A DNA stretch of 64,000 nucleotides from assembly GCA_902479075.1 (NCBI GenBank), contig CABSNK010000009.1, positions 16,854 to 80,853 of the forward strand. Direction: 5' to 3'. Below, piece by piece: positions 41,411 through 50,224 of this stretch. Every line of letters begins with the position of its first letter. The first letter of the stretch is position 1. This stretch comes from an uncultured Collinsella sp. (lineage in GTDB: Bacteria > Actinomycetota > Coriobacteriia > Coriobacteriales > Coriobacteriaceae). The notes beneath the pieces are model-generated. The model saw only the letters and a list, made by a program, of their open reading frames with translations, made no database searches and was not told the DNA's origin. A program made the translations under genes and the position numbers.

Positions 41411-42418
41411 CTACTCTTGGAAGGCGCTGAGGCCGGGGGTCCAGGCGATGGTGGGGGTCGCGCCGTCGAGAACCTCGTTGATGGTGGCGGCCATGCCGGC
41501 GAGCAGGCTGTTCTCGCTTACGGTGAGCGTGTCGTAGCCGCCGGCTCGCATAAGCTCGCGAATCACCACGGCACCTGCCAAGATCACGCCCGCGCGCTTG
41601 GGTTGCACGCCCGGCAACGCGGCAATGCCCGCAACATCCAGCGCGGACATGCGCTCGATAGCGGCCGAAACCTGCTCCAGCGAAAGCTCACGCAGGTGCA
41701 CAAAGCTCGAATCATACGGCTCCAGCTCGTGAACGAGTGCCACGAGCGTGGTGACGGTACCACCCACCGCGACCAGGCGCTCGGCGCGCTCAAAGTCGAC
41801 AGGCAGGCTCTCAAAATAGCCCGTAAACTGCTCGTTTGCCCAGCTGGCAGCAGCCGCAAGCTCGTTCGTCGACGGCGGCAGCGCCGAGAAAAACCGCTCG
41901 GTCACGCGACGGCAACCGATGTCCAGCGAGCGCGTTCCCTCCAGAGCAAAGATACCGCGCTCCGGTGCATAGACGCCCGTCGCGAGCTCCGTGGATCCGC
42001 CGCCCGAATCGGCAACGATGATGCGCTCGCCGGCAAAGTCGTGCGCCACGCCAAAAAACGTCAGGCGCGCCTCGACCTCGCCCGGAATCACCTGCGGCTC
42101 AAGCCCCAGATCGCGCAGGCCGTCCAGCAGCAGCGCGGCATTGGACGCATCGCGCGCGGCGCTCGTGCACGTGGTGCAGACGCACGCGGCCCCAAAGGCA
42201 CGGGCCTCGTCCACAAACATTCGGCACGCAGCGAGCACGCGTTCAACGGCCGCCTCGCAAAAGCGCCCCGTCGCGTCCACGCCCTCGCCCAAGTCGGTAA
42301 TCTCGGTATGCTTGGACGATTCCACGATCGCCCCGCCCTCGACCTGGGCCAACACTAGGCGCGACGACACCGTTCCCAGGTCGATCGCCGCCACCTTATA
42401 TCGTTTGCAATCTGCCAT
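41411..42418 (-). CDS. ppx: Ppx/GppA-family exopolyphosphatase
   Basis: A 335-residue enzyme of the actin-like ATPase fold, degrading polyphosphate or pppGpp. Recognised parts are AAIDLGTVSSRLVLA, ITDLGEGVDATGRF, the catalytic-region VIPGEVEARLTFFG, and ADSGGGSTELATG. It is the short form (no HD domain). Upstream on the same strand is the FtsB-like gene, 20 bp away, an arrangement common in Actinobacteria. Confidence 0.92.
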   Translation of the reverse strand: MADCKRYKVAAIDLGTVSSRLVLAQVEGGAIVESSKHTEITDLGEGVDATGRFCEAAVERVLAACRMFVDEARAFGAACVCTTCTSAARDASNAALLLDGLRDLGLEPQVIPGEVEARLTFFGVAHDFAGERIIVADSGGGSTELATGVYAPERGIFALEGTRSLDIGCRRVTERFFSALPPSTNELAAAASWANEQFTGYFESLPVDFERAERLVAVGGTVTTLVALVHELEPYDSSFVHLRELSLEQVSAAIERMSALDVAGIAALPGVQPKRAGVILAGAVVIRELMRAGGYDTLTVSENSLLAGMAATINEVLDGATPTIAWTPGLSAFQE

Positions 42419-42438
42419 TGCGGGCTCCCCTCCGGGCG

Positions 42439-43209
42439 CTATTTGCCGTTGGACACGACCGTCTGGCCCTCGACACCGTTAAACCCAAACAGTATGTCGA
42501 GCGCCTGGATGTACCACGGCGCGTCCTTGCCGACCTCTTCGATCTCTTTGGCGACTTCGCTGGCCTTCTTGGCGTTCGAGGACTTTTTGCTCGACGACGA
42601 GTCCGAATCATCGTCCAGGCCCAGCACGTCAATCTTGGTCTCGCCGGGCATCACCAGGCCCAGGTCCTCGGTCGCCGCGTCCTTAATGCCCTCCTCCGAG
42701 AGCAGTTTGTCGACGCTTTTCTGCAAGTCGTCGTTGTACTGCTGGCGAATCTCGACCTGCTTGGCCAAGATATCGCTCGAGCGCTTGGCAACGTAGAGGT
42801 CGCGCACGGGAAAGTACAGGCTCACGAGCACCAGGACGACGACAATGCCAATAAACAGCCCGCGCTGGGGTCCATGGGTAAAGTCGTAAATCGCCTTGAC
42901 CACCGCATTGTCGTTGGCGTAGTGCATGAAGTCCGAGCCCGAAAGACGGCTCGAGGGCCTGGTCGGCTTTTCGTGTGTTTGAGCCGAGGGACGCTGCGTA
43001 CGCGAAGTATGCGTCGGGCGCTCCGAACGTGACGGGCGGTCCATCGGCATATTCATTTGAGCACGGGGGTGTGAGGCACTTGCCGGACGCTGTGCGCGGC
43101 GATCGACGCCGGCGTAGTCGGACCCGCCGAGCTGCACGGTACCCGCGCGGCGAGGCGACGGCTCGCGCGAACCGGCGGAATAATACCTGTTGTCGTAAAT
43201 CTGATCCAT
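42439..43209 (-). CDS. FtsB/DivIC-family septum formation initiator
   Basis: A 256-residue bitopic membrane protein. The N-terminal 130 residues are basic, Ser/Pro/Arg-rich and cytoplasmic. One membrane helix follows (about 138-156, LFIGIVVVLVLVSLYF), then a coiled coil (LYVAKRSSDILAKQVEIRQQYNDDLQ) with the DivIC-like EEGIKDAATEDLGLVMPGE. The tail is acidic and Ser-rich. DivIC/FtsB bridges FtsL and FtsQ in the divisome. The eno-ftsB-ppx order is typical of Actinobacteria. ATG follows AAGGCGCAC. Confidence 0.88.
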   Translation of the reverse strand: MDQIYDNRYYSAGSREPSPRRAGTVQLGGSDYAGVDRRAQRPASASHPRAQMNMPMDRPSRSERPTHTSRTQRPSAQTHEKPTRPSSRLSGSDFMHYANDNAVVKAIYDFTHGPQRGLFIGIVVVLVLVSLYFPVRDLYVAKRSSDILAKQVEIRQQYNDDLQKSVDKLLSEEGIKDAATEDLGLVMPGETKIDVLGLDDDSDSSSSKKSSNAKKASEVAKEIEEVGKDAPWYIQALDILFGFNGVEGQTVVSNGK

Positions 43210-43300
43210 GTGCGCCTTGTGCGGTTGAGGTTTGTTTGCGCTAAGTCTTTTAGTTATAGCACGAGCGCCCGCACCGCCTTCGCCAGCCTTTGCTCGACAT

Positions 43301-43332
43301 AAAAAAGGCGCTGAGCCGTATGGTCCAGCGCC
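43301..43332 (-). terminator. Intrinsic terminator of eno
   Basis: GGCGCTG pairs with CAGCGCC, followed on the minus strand by TTTTTT. It lies 72 bp past the eno stop and just before the FtsB-like gene, so the two are likely separate units. Confidence 0.85.
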
Positions 43333-43404
43333 CAATGGTGCTCAACAGTGCCCGGCGGAAGCGAGGGGAATCCGAGTCAACCCCGCCCCCGCACACGCCG
43401 CTGC

Positions 43405-44694
43405 CTAGCGAATGTTGTAGAACGCGGTCTTGCCGGCGTAGCGCGCGCTGCCCTCGAGCTCATCCTCGATACGGATGAGCTGGTTGTACTTGGCGATGCG
43501 GTCGCTACGGCACGGGGCACCCGACTTGATCTGGCCGGCGTTAACACCCACGACCAGGTCAGCGATGGTGGAATCCTCGGTCTCGCCGGAACGGTGGCTC
43601 ACGATGCAGGCGTAGCCGGCCTCCTTGGCGGTCTCGATGGCCTCGAGCGACTCGGTGAGCGTACCGATCTGGTTAACCTTGACCAGGATCGCGTTGGCGG
43701 CACCCAGCTCGATGCCCTTCTTGAGGCGCTCGGTGTTGGTGACGAACAGGTCGTCGCCCACCAGCTGCACTTTGTTACCAATGCGGCGGGTAAGCTCGAC
43801 CCAACCGTCCCAGTCCTCCTCGGCCATGCCGTCCTCGATGGAGATGATGGGATAGGTGTCGACGAGCTTCTCCCAGTAATCGACCATCTGGGCGCTCGTG
43901 TACTCAACACCCTCGCCCTTGAGCTCGTACATGCCGGTCTCGGCGTTGTAGAACTCGGTCGAGGCCGGATCCATGGCGTACATGAAGTCGACGCCGGGCT
44001 TAAAGCCAGCCTTCTCGACGGCCTTGGTGATGTACTCGAACGGCTCGGCATTGGTCTTAAGGTTGGGGGCAAAGCCGCCCTCGTCGCCCACGCCGCCGCC
44101 CAGGCCGGCCTCGTGCAGCACGCCCTTGAGGGTGTGGTAGACCTCGGCGCACCAACGCAGGCCCTCGGTAAAGCTCGGAGCACCCACGGGCATAATCATG
44201 AACTCTTGGAAGTCAACGTTGTTGTCGGCATGCACGCCACCGTTGAGGATGTTCATCATGGGCGTGGGCAGCAGGTGGGCGTTGACACCGCCCAGGTACT
44301 GGTACAGCGAAAGGCCCGCCGACTCGGCAGCGGCGCGGGCGATGGCCAGCGACACGCCCAAGATGGCGTTAGCGCCGAGCTTGGTCTTGTTGGGAGTACC
44401 GTCCGCGGCGATCAGCGCGGCATCGACGGCGCGCTGATCGAAGGCATCGAGGCCCACGACGGCATCGGCGCACTCGTTGTTAACGTGCTCGACGGCCTGC
44501 GAGACGCCCTTGCCCAGGTAGCGACCCTTGTCGCCATCGCGCAGCTCGCATGCCTCAAAGGCGCCGGTCGAAGCGCCCGAAGGCACCATCGCGCGGCCGA
44601 AGCTGCCGTCCTTGAGCACGACCTCGACCTCGACGGTGGGGTTGCCGCGGCTGTCGAGCACCTCACGACCGTAGACGTCCAAAATGTCACTCAT
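43405..44694 (-). CDS. eno: Enolase
   Basis: A 429-residue glycolytic enzyme converting 2-phosphoglycerate to phosphoenolpyruvate, which also feeds the PTS systems in this window. Visible are VYGREVLDSRGNPTVEVEV, MVPSGASTGAFEACELRDGD, the metal-binding SIEDGMAEEDWDGW and the C-terminal VSHRSGETEDSTIADLVVG. Complete and intact. Confidence 0.98.
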   Translation of the reverse strand: MSDILDVYGREVLDSRGNPTVEVEVVLKDGSFGRAMVPSGASTGAFEACELRDGDKGRYLGKGVSQAVEHVNNECADAVVGLDAFDQRAVDAALIAADGTPNKTKLGANAILGVSLAIARAAAESAGLSLYQYLGGVNAHLLPTPMMNILNGGVHADNNVDFQEFMIMPVGAPSFTEGLRWCAEVYHTLKGVLHEAGLGGGVGDEGGFAPNLKTNAEPFEYITKAVEKAGFKPGVDFMYAMDPASTEFYNAETGMYELKGEGVEYTSAQMVDYWEKLVDTYPIISIEDGMAEEDWDGWVELTRRIGNKVQLVGDDLFVTNTERLKKGIELGAANAILVKVNQIGTLTESLEAIETAKEAGYACIVSHRSGETEDSTIADLVVGVNAGQIKSGAPCRSDRIAKYNQLIRIEDELEGSARYAGKTAFYNIR

Positions 44695-44977
44695 GTTGTC
44701 TCCCTCTCACTTGGAAACGGGTTGAATGCTTGGCGACACGGCATTGCGCCAATGTGGCGCTTTGGTTTGCAAGTTAGCCATGTCGCACTTTTTGCATTAT
44801 GCCCTAAGTTAGCCGAAGGATACATATGAATTGGAGAAATCATTCTTTGGAGCGCTTGTTTTTGCACCGAGCATTCATCTCTAGAGGTCGCCCCCCCCCA
44901 TTAAATTCTTCTATCGGCATACCGTCTTTACCTGGCTTGCGAATGAAAGAGCCAATAATGTGCTTTTACATCGTGCA

Positions 44978-45062
44978 AAGTTCTGGATATCGTGCAATTC
45001 TAAGGGTCTGAAGTTCTGGATATCGTGCATAATCAGGTTATAAAAGTTCTGGATATCGTGTA
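44978..45062. repeat. Three 19-bp direct repeats at exact 33-bp spacing
   Basis: AAGTTCTGGATATCGTGCA starts at 44978 and 45011. A third copy, differing only near its end (GTGTA), starts at 45044. The spacing is exactly 33 bp, about three helical turns. The array ends 10 bp before the ATPase ATG. A C9 run (44891-44899) lies upstream in the same 378-bp gap (44695-45072). Possible operators for self-control; not a CRISPR. Confidence 0.85.
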
Positions 45063-45072
45063 CGAGGTAGCC

Positions 45073-46440
45073 ATGCTTAAACGAAAAGCCTATGACAAAC
45101 TACTAAAATGGAAGCATGAAAGCGCTGGTAAAACAGCACTTCTTATTGAAGGAGCCCGCCGCGTCGGCAAGAGCACGCTTGCCCGCACGTTTGGAGAAAC
45201 CGAATACAAGTCCTGCCTTGTCATTGATTTCTTTCAAGCACCTGCCGAAGTTAAGCAATATTTTGAGGACTATCGCACTGACTTCGACTCGCTCTTCCTC
45301 TATCTCTCGGTTTTCTATAACGTCAAACTCTATGAACACAAGACGCTTATCGTCTTTGACGAGGTCCAGATGTACCCGCAAGCACGCGGACTCATCAAGT
45401 ATCTCGTTGCAGACGGACGTTACGACTACATCGAAACTGGATCCCTGCTCAGCATCAAGCAGAACATTAAAGATATCGTCATCCCATCCGAGGAAGAGTC
45501 TCTGGAACTTGAGCCCCTCGACTTTGAGGAGTTTCTTTGGGGCATGGACGAAAAGGGGCTGGCCGATCTCATTCGCATGAGTTTTAACAAGATGAAACCG
45601 CTCCCCGATGCCCTACATCGCAGAGCGCTCTCCCTTATGCGCGAATACATGCTCGTAGGCGGCATGCCTGAGCCGGTATCCATCTATGTTGAACAGCGCG
45701 CTTTTGCGCCCATCGACGCTTCGAAGCGCCGAATCGTCCAGCTCTATCGCAACGATATCTCTCGTTTTGCAACCGGTTACGAATTCAAAGTCGTCTCCGT
45801 ACTCGATGGCATCCCGGGTCAGCTCTCTAGGCACGAAAAACGATTCAAGCTTTCCTCACTTGATAAAAACGCACGCATGCGCACCTACGAAGAAGCCTTC
45901 TTTTGGCTGGCAGACGCGCGAATTGCCAATATCTGCTATGCCGCAAGCGAACCGAGCGTGGGCCTTTCACTCAGCATGGAGCAAACGGCCCTCAAGTGCT
46001 ACATGGCAGACACCGGCCTGCTTGTAACGCTTGCCTTCTCTGACAACAACGATACCGATGAAGACGTTTACAGAGCCGTGCTTCGCGGCGACATCGGATT
46101 GAACGAAGGAATGCTTACCGAAAACTACGTTGCCCAATCTCTAAAGGCCAATGGACACAGGCTCTTCTTTTATTCCCAAAGCGGAAAGAAGGAGGGGGAG
46201 GAGCGCATGGAAATCGACTTCCTCGTTACCCGACCCTATGTCAATGCCGCCGGAAAGCCGCGCATCAGCCCCATCGAAGTTAAGTCGCCACGCAGATACG
46301 GAACCATCTCCCTCGACCGATTCCGCGCGCGCTTTAACAAGAGGATTGGGATGGCTTACGTGTTGCACCCTAAACAACTCGAGTGGGATGCCGAAGCGCA
46401 GCTGGCACATCTTCCGTTGTATATGGCTTTTTGCTTGTAG
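45073..46440 (+). CDS. AAA-family ATPase with DUF4143 domain
   Basis: A 455-residue protein. The N-terminal AAA_14 ATPase has LLIEGARRVGKSTLA (Walker A), LIVFDEVQMYPQ (Walker B) and a sensor-like ETGS. The C-terminal half matches DUF4143, ending in a PD-(D/E)xK-like nuclease core (MEIDFLVTRP, then PIEVKSPRR). The family is common in gut bacteria and archaea, function unresolved; a DNA-linked or defence role is often suspected. ATG follows GAGGTA. It is less GC-rich than its neighbours, which fits horizontal origin. Confidence 0.9.
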   Translation: MLKRKAYDKLLKWKHESAGKTALLIEGARRVGKSTLARTFGETEYKSCLVIDFFQAPAEVKQYFEDYRTDFDSLFLYLSVFYNVKLYEHKTLIVFDEVQMYPQARGLIKYLVADGRYDYIETGSLLSIKQNIKDIVIPSEEESLELEPLDFEEFLWGMDEKGLADLIRMSFNKMKPLPDALHRRALSLMREYMLVGGMPEPVSIYVEQRAFAPIDASKRRIVQLYRNDISRFATGYEFKVVSVLDGIPGQLSRHEKRFKLSSLDKNARMRTYEEAFFWLADARIANICYAASEPSVGLSLSMEQTALKCYMADTGLLVTLAFSDNNDTDEDVYRAVLRGDIGLNEGMLTENYVAQSLKANGHRLFFYSQSGKKEGEERMEIDFLVTRPYVNAAGKPRISPIEVKSPRRYGTISLDRFRARFNKRIGMAYVLHPKQLEWDAEAQLAHLPLYMAFCL

Positions 46441-46479
46441 AGACCTCTCTACGAATGGATGCCGTAAGAGACGCAGGCC

Positions 46480-47340
46480 TCACTCGCTTGCCTTTGCTTG
46501 GTCCCACAGGTCGTTGAGTTGAGCGGTTGAGCAGGCGGCGAGGTCATCGCCCGCCTCGTGCACGGCGGCCTCCATCGCAGCCCAGCGACGGCGGAACTTG
46601 GCCGTGCTGGCACGCAGGGCGCTCTCGGCGTCGATACCCTCTTTGCGCGCAACGTTGACCAGGGCAAAGAGCAGGTCGCCAAACTCCATCTCGCGCTCGG
46701 GCGAGCCGGGCTCCTCGGCCTCGAACTCGGCACGCTCCTCGGCGACCTCGTCCCACACATCCTGGACCGTCTCCCATTCAAAGCCCACGGCCGCCGCCTT
46801 GCGCGACACCTTCTGCGCCTGCATCAGCGCCGGCAGATGCGTGGGCACGCCGTCGAGCAGTCCCTCGGGCGCAGCCTCGCCTGCTGCCACGGCCTTGTCC
46901 TTGGCAGCCTTCTCGGCAAGCTTAACCTCGTCCCAGATCTTGAGCACCTCGTCGGAGCTATCGGCGTCCGCACTGCCAAACACGTGTGGGTGGCGGCGGA
47001 TGAGCTTGGCGTCGATATCGCGCGCCACGTCGGCCAGCGTAAACTCACCGGCGTCCGCCGCAATCTGCGCATGCAACACTACCTGCATGAGCACGTCGCC
47101 CAGCTCCTCGCGCAGATGCGTGGCATCGTCGGCCTCGATACAATCGAGCGCCTCGTAGGCCCCCTCGATCATGTTTTTGCCAATGCTGCGGTGCGTCTGC
47201 TCGCGGTCCCACGGGCAGCCGTCGGGCTGACGCAGGCGCCAAATGGTCTGCACCAGATGCTGCAGCTCGGCCGACGCGTTGACCAGCGTGGACAGGTCGC
47301 GCGAGCCCTCGGCATTTTGCTGAGCCATATGCTCGGGCAT
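46480..47340 (-). CDS. mazG: Nucleoside triphosphate pyrophosphohydrolase MazG
   Basis: A 286-residue protein with two MazG domains: LRQPDGCPWDREQTH, EGAYEALDCIE and LREELGDVLMQVVLHAQIA in the first; WDEVAEERAEFEAEE and EFGDLLFALVNVARKEGID in the second. It hydrolyses NTPs to NMP and pyrophosphate, cleaning damaged nucleotides. The linker is longer than in E. coli MazG. ATG follows GGAGGACTAACC and is 2 bp from the upstream YfcE-like stop. Confidence 0.94.
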   Translation of the reverse strand: MPEHMAQQNAEGSRDLSTLVNASAELQHLVQTIWRLRQPDGCPWDREQTHRSIGKNMIEGAYEALDCIEADDATHLREELGDVLMQVVLHAQIAADAGEFTLADVARDIDAKLIRRHPHVFGSADADSSDEVLKIWDEVKLAEKAAKDKAVAAGEAAPEGLLDGVPTHLPALMQAQKVSRKAAAVGFEWETVQDVWDEVAEERAEFEAEEPGSPEREMEFGDLLFALVNVARKEGIDAESALRASTAKFRRRWAAMEAAVHEAGDDLAACSTAQLNDLWDQAKASE

Positions 47341-47342
47341 GG

Positions 47343-47891
47343 TTAGTCCTCCTCCATGATCGCGTGACGGAACGCGCCGCCCTCGTAGATGCCGTAGCTG
47401 TGCGTGCCGTCCTTGGGGATGCTCACGCTGCCGGGGTTGAAGAGCCACAGGCCCGGGTGCGCGGCGCTCTCCTCGTTGACCTTGATGTGCGTGTGGCCGT
47501 AGACGAGCGCGGAGCCCTCGGGCAGCGCGGGCGCATGGTCGACGCTGTTGTGCATGCCGGCGCCAAAGACGTGGCCGTGCGTCAGGAACAGCTCGCGACC
47601 GGTCTCGTCGAACAGCGTGGCGTAGTCGGCCATGACGGGGAAGTCGAGCACCATCTGGTCGACCTCGGCATCACAGTTGCCGCGCACCGCGATGATGCGG
47701 TCGGCCAGGGCGTTGAGCAGCGGAATCACACGCTTGGGGGCGTAGTCGCGCGGCAGGTCGTTGCGCGGACCGTGGTAGAGCAGGTCGCCCAGCAGCACGA
47801 TACGGTCGGGCTGCTCGGATTCGATGGCGGTGCAGAGACGCTCGGCCCAGTATGCCGAGCCGTGGATGTCGGAAGCGATGAGGTATTTCAT
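47343..47891 (-). CDS. YfcE/MJ0936-family phosphodiesterase
   Basis: A 182-residue calcineurin-like phosphoesterase: IASDIHGSAY, LLGDLLYHGPRN, AVRGNCDAEVD, LTHGH and VYGHTHIKVNE supply the metal ligands; NPGSVSIPKDG is typical of YfcE. YfcE acts on artificial phosphodiesters; its natural substrate is unknown. It is coupled with mazG. ATG follows GAAAGGATCCCTC. Confidence 0.92.
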   Translation of the reverse strand: MKYLIASDIHGSAYWAERLCTAIESEQPDRIVLLGDLLYHGPRNDLPRDYAPKRVIPLLNALADRIIAVRGNCDAEVDQMVLDFPVMADYATLFDETGRELFLTHGHVFGAGMHNSVDHAPALPEGSALVYGHTHIKVNEESAAHPGLWLFNPGSVSIPKDGTHSYGIYEGGAFRHAIMEED

Positions 47892-47949
47892 GAGGGATCC
47901 TTTCGGGATGGGGCTGATGTGGCCGGGCGCGGCGCGTCGCTCGGCCGTG

Positions 47950-48435
47950 TTACTCAAATCGCAGTGCCACGGCTTGTGCCGCCTGCATCACGCGCTGGAG
48001 CGGCACGTCGTGCTCGCGAGCGAGGCGGGAGCAGTCTTCGTACTCGGGCGCCGCACGCTCACTGCCGTCGGGCAGGGTGGCTACTTTGACGGCAACCTCG
48101 CCCCAAGGCGTCGCTACCTGCTCAAAACGACGCGGCAGACAGACGCGCTCCATAACCTGGCGGCGGATGGCATTGGTCGTGGTTTCCAAAAAGATAATCG
48201 TCTGCAGGCGCTCGATATCCTCGTGGGTACAGATTACCTGCAACTGCCAGCCGGGACGGCCCTTCTTGCAATAGAGGGGTAGCCAATGCACCTCGCGCGC
48301 ACCGGCCTCGCGCAGGCGGTCGGCAGCGTAGGAGAGCACCTCGGGCGACGCGTCGTCGATATCGCATTCCAGTTTGACGATGGTCTCGGGCGCATCGGTC
48401 TCGCGGGACAGCGGAGATTTGCTATCGCATGGCAT
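47950..48435 (-). CDS. Stand-alone LarC C-terminal (nickel insertion, DUF111) domain
   Basis: A 161-residue protein matching only the C-terminal part of LarC (VKLECDIDDASPEVLSYAADRLREAGA, KKGRPGWQLQVICTHED, TTTNAIRRQ). Full LarC makes the nickel-pincer cofactor of lactate racemase as a CTP-dependent cyclometallase, and in lactobacilli is produced by frameshifting of larC1/larC2. No larC1 or other lar gene is near. It follows AAAGGAG and has a proper start, so it looks like a real short gene rather than a fragment. Confidence 0.85.
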   Translation of the reverse strand: MPCDSKSPLSRETDAPETIVKLECDIDDASPEVLSYAADRLREAGAREVHWLPLYCKKGRPGWQLQVICTHEDIERLQTIIFLETTTNAIRRQVMERVCLPRRFEQVATPWGEVAVKVATLPDGSERAAPEYEDCSRLAREHDVPLQRVMQAAQAVALRFE

Positions 48436-48628
48436 ACGGTCCGGCTCCTTTCCGCACGGGCTCGTTTTGTTCACCCAAACGCTAACACATCGCGGGCGGC
48501 GTGGATGTGGCGGAGCGCGATGAGCGCGATTTTCCCTGTCCGCAAGAAACCGACACCCCGGCGCGCTCGTCGCATCGAGGGCCGCGCCGTTACAATGGAG
48601 CGGATTCGCTTGACGCAAAGGAGCCGCC

Positions 48629-49540
48629 ATGCCTGCTTGCCCGCTGGTCGATTGCCATACCCACACCTCGTTTTCGGACGGGCACGCCTCGTTTGAGGAC
48701 AACGTTCGCGCCGCTGCTGCGGCCGGGTGCCGCGTCATGGTCTCGACTGACCACCTCACCCTACCCGCCAGCATGGACGCCAACTGCGAAGTGCAAGTTG
48801 TCGAGGGCAACCTGCCGGCACATCGCTTGGCTTTTGAGGACGCCCGCAAGCTTGCCGCGCAGATTGCGCCGGAGCTCGAGCTTATCTATGGCTTTGAATG
48901 CGATTGGTACGAGGGCTGCGAGCCTTTGGTCGAGCGCTGGTCAGCGGGTGCCATAGTGCGCTTGGGCAGTGTGCACTGGACTGGCGATCCGGGCGATATC
49001 ATGGCCGGTGCTGCGGGCACGGCGGGGACGGAGGACGTCGCTCGTCCCGATACGCCCGATTCGCTTTGTGGCTGGGTCGACGATGACACCGACCTGCATG
49101 TTTGGGAAAACCTGGGCGTGCGCGGCGTGTGGGAGCGCTACGTCGACGACTGGTGTCGCGCTTGCGAAAGCTCACTCAACTTTGACGTGATGGCCCACCC
49201 CGACCTGGTCATGCGCTTTTCGAAGGAAGGCTTTGCGCCCGACTTTGACCCCGCGCCGCTCTGGAAGCAGATGGCAGAGTGTGCGCACGACACGGGCCGC
49301 CGCGTTGAGGTCTCGACCGCCGCACCGCGCAAGGGACTCGACGACTACTATCCCGCGGCCGGTCTTTTGCGTTGCTTTGCCCATGCCGAGGTGCCCATTA
49401 CCTTTGGTTCGGATGCGCACCGCGCCTGCGATATCTGCTGGAACATCCGCGAGGCCCAGGCCCACGCCTACGACTGTGGCTATCGAACCTTCGACATCCC
49501 CCACCTCACCGGAGAATGGGAGCCCACGCCCCTCGCCTAA
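48629..49540 (+). CDS. PHP-domain phosphatase, probable histidinol-phosphatase (HisK type)
   Basis: A 303-residue PHP-family enzyme. Metal motifs are DCHTHTSFSDG, STDHL, GFECDWYEG, GSVHW, MAHPDLV and GSDAH. HisK-type enzymes dephosphorylate histidinol phosphate. The his operon next to it lacks this step (its HisB is the short IGP dehydratase only), so this gene probably fills the gap, though it is on the opposite strand. ATG follows AAAGGAGCCGCC. Confidence 0.85.
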   Translation: MPACPLVDCHTHTSFSDGHASFEDNVRAAAAAGCRVMVSTDHLTLPASMDANCEVQVVEGNLPAHRLAFEDARKLAAQIAPELELIYGFECDWYEGCEPLVERWSAGAIVRLGSVHWTGDPGDIMAGAAGTAGTEDVARPDTPDSLCGWVDDDTDLHVWENLGVRGVWERYVDDWCRACESSLNFDVMAHPDLVMRFSKEGFAPDFDPAPLWKQMAECAHDTGRRVEVSTAAPRKGLDDYYPAAGLLRCFAHAEVPITFGSDAHRACDICWNIREAQAHAYDCGYRTFDIPHLTGEWEPTPLA

Positions 49541-49567
49541 GACTAGTCGTTGGGGACACTCTTCACA

Positions 49568-49602
49568 AATGACCCCTTGGGGACGGAGGAAAACAGGTCG
49601 TT
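49568..49602. repeat. GGGGACGGAGG small hairpin repeat, copy 2
   Basis: Same 18-bp loop as 24334-24351, here enclosed by AATGACC and GGTCGTT (one G-T pair). The gap 49541-49860 that holds it also contains the inverted repeat at 49648-49782 and other GGGGAC strings (near 49550 and 49840), and no gene. Confidence 0.75.
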
Positions 49603-49647
49603 TTGCTCACCACCGACGCCCGTGCAACACCGCCCGCCAAAAAGAAC

Positions 49648-49782
49648 GCCCGTTTACTACGATGAACCGCAAACCTCCGACCATCGGCTTAATGCGGAAA
49701 ATAAAACCGCAGGTAGAAGTGTTGACGATTTGCTCAAAACCGACGCGTGGTAAGCAGATCCAGTTTCATCGTAGTAATTGGG
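49648..49782. repeat. Inverted repeat, family-B-like
   Basis: TTACTACGATGAA (49654-49666) is exactly complementary to TTCATCGTAGTAA (49765-49777), and GCCC/GGGC pair outside. The interior contains AAAACCGCAGG, also found inside family B copy 2. Confidence 0.7.
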
Positions 49783-49860
49783 CATGTTATTTGGCAGCGC
49801 CGGCAAAGACTGTCCCAAACGACTAGTCGTTTAAGAACGTCCCCAATGACTACCCAATGA

Positions 49861-50178
49861 CTAGTGGCGGCGGGCGTTGAGCTCGCCGGCCAGCTCGTCG
49901 AGGGTGATGCCGTAGCGCTCGAGCGTCACGAGCAGGTGGTAGACCAGGTCGCCGGCCTCGTAGCGAATGTGATCGTGGTCGTTATCCTTACAGGCCATGA
50001 TGACCTCGCTCGCCTCCTCGGCAAGCTTCTTGAGCAGTTCATCCTCGACGTCGGTCAGCAGACGAGCGGTATAGCTCTCCTGCGGCGACGCGTCGCGACG
50101 ACCATGAATCACCTCGGCCAGCCCCGTCAGCGTCTCGCCGATATTTCCATCCTGAACATTCGCGGTGCGCACACCCAT
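49861..50178 (-). CDS. hisE: Phosphoribosyl-ATP pyrophosphatase
   Basis: A 105-residue MazG-like enzyme for the second step of histidine synthesis. The motif KKLAEEASEVIMACKDND and YEAGDLVYHLLV carry the metal-binding acids. It is separate from hisI, not fused. Last gene of the operon, 46 bp after hisI. Confidence 0.95.
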   Translation of the reverse strand: MGVRTANVQDGNIGETLTGLAEVIHGRRDASPQESYTARLLTDVEDELLKKLAEEASEVIMACKDNDHDHIRYEAGDLVYHLLVTLERYGITLDELAGELNARRH

Positions 50179-50224
50179 GGTTCAATCCTTTCTGGTTGGC
50201 CAAGCGCTTAGCCGAGCGCCCGCC

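Noticed and set aside
44826..45011. 61-codon plus-strand frame upstream of the DUF4143 gene
   Set aside because: Runs through the C9 tract and the repeat array, no family match; treated as non-coding.
44978..45062. Regular repeats that could suggest a CRISPR array
   Set aside because: Repeats are 19 bp with 14-bp gaps, only three copies, and no cas genes; this is an operator-like array.
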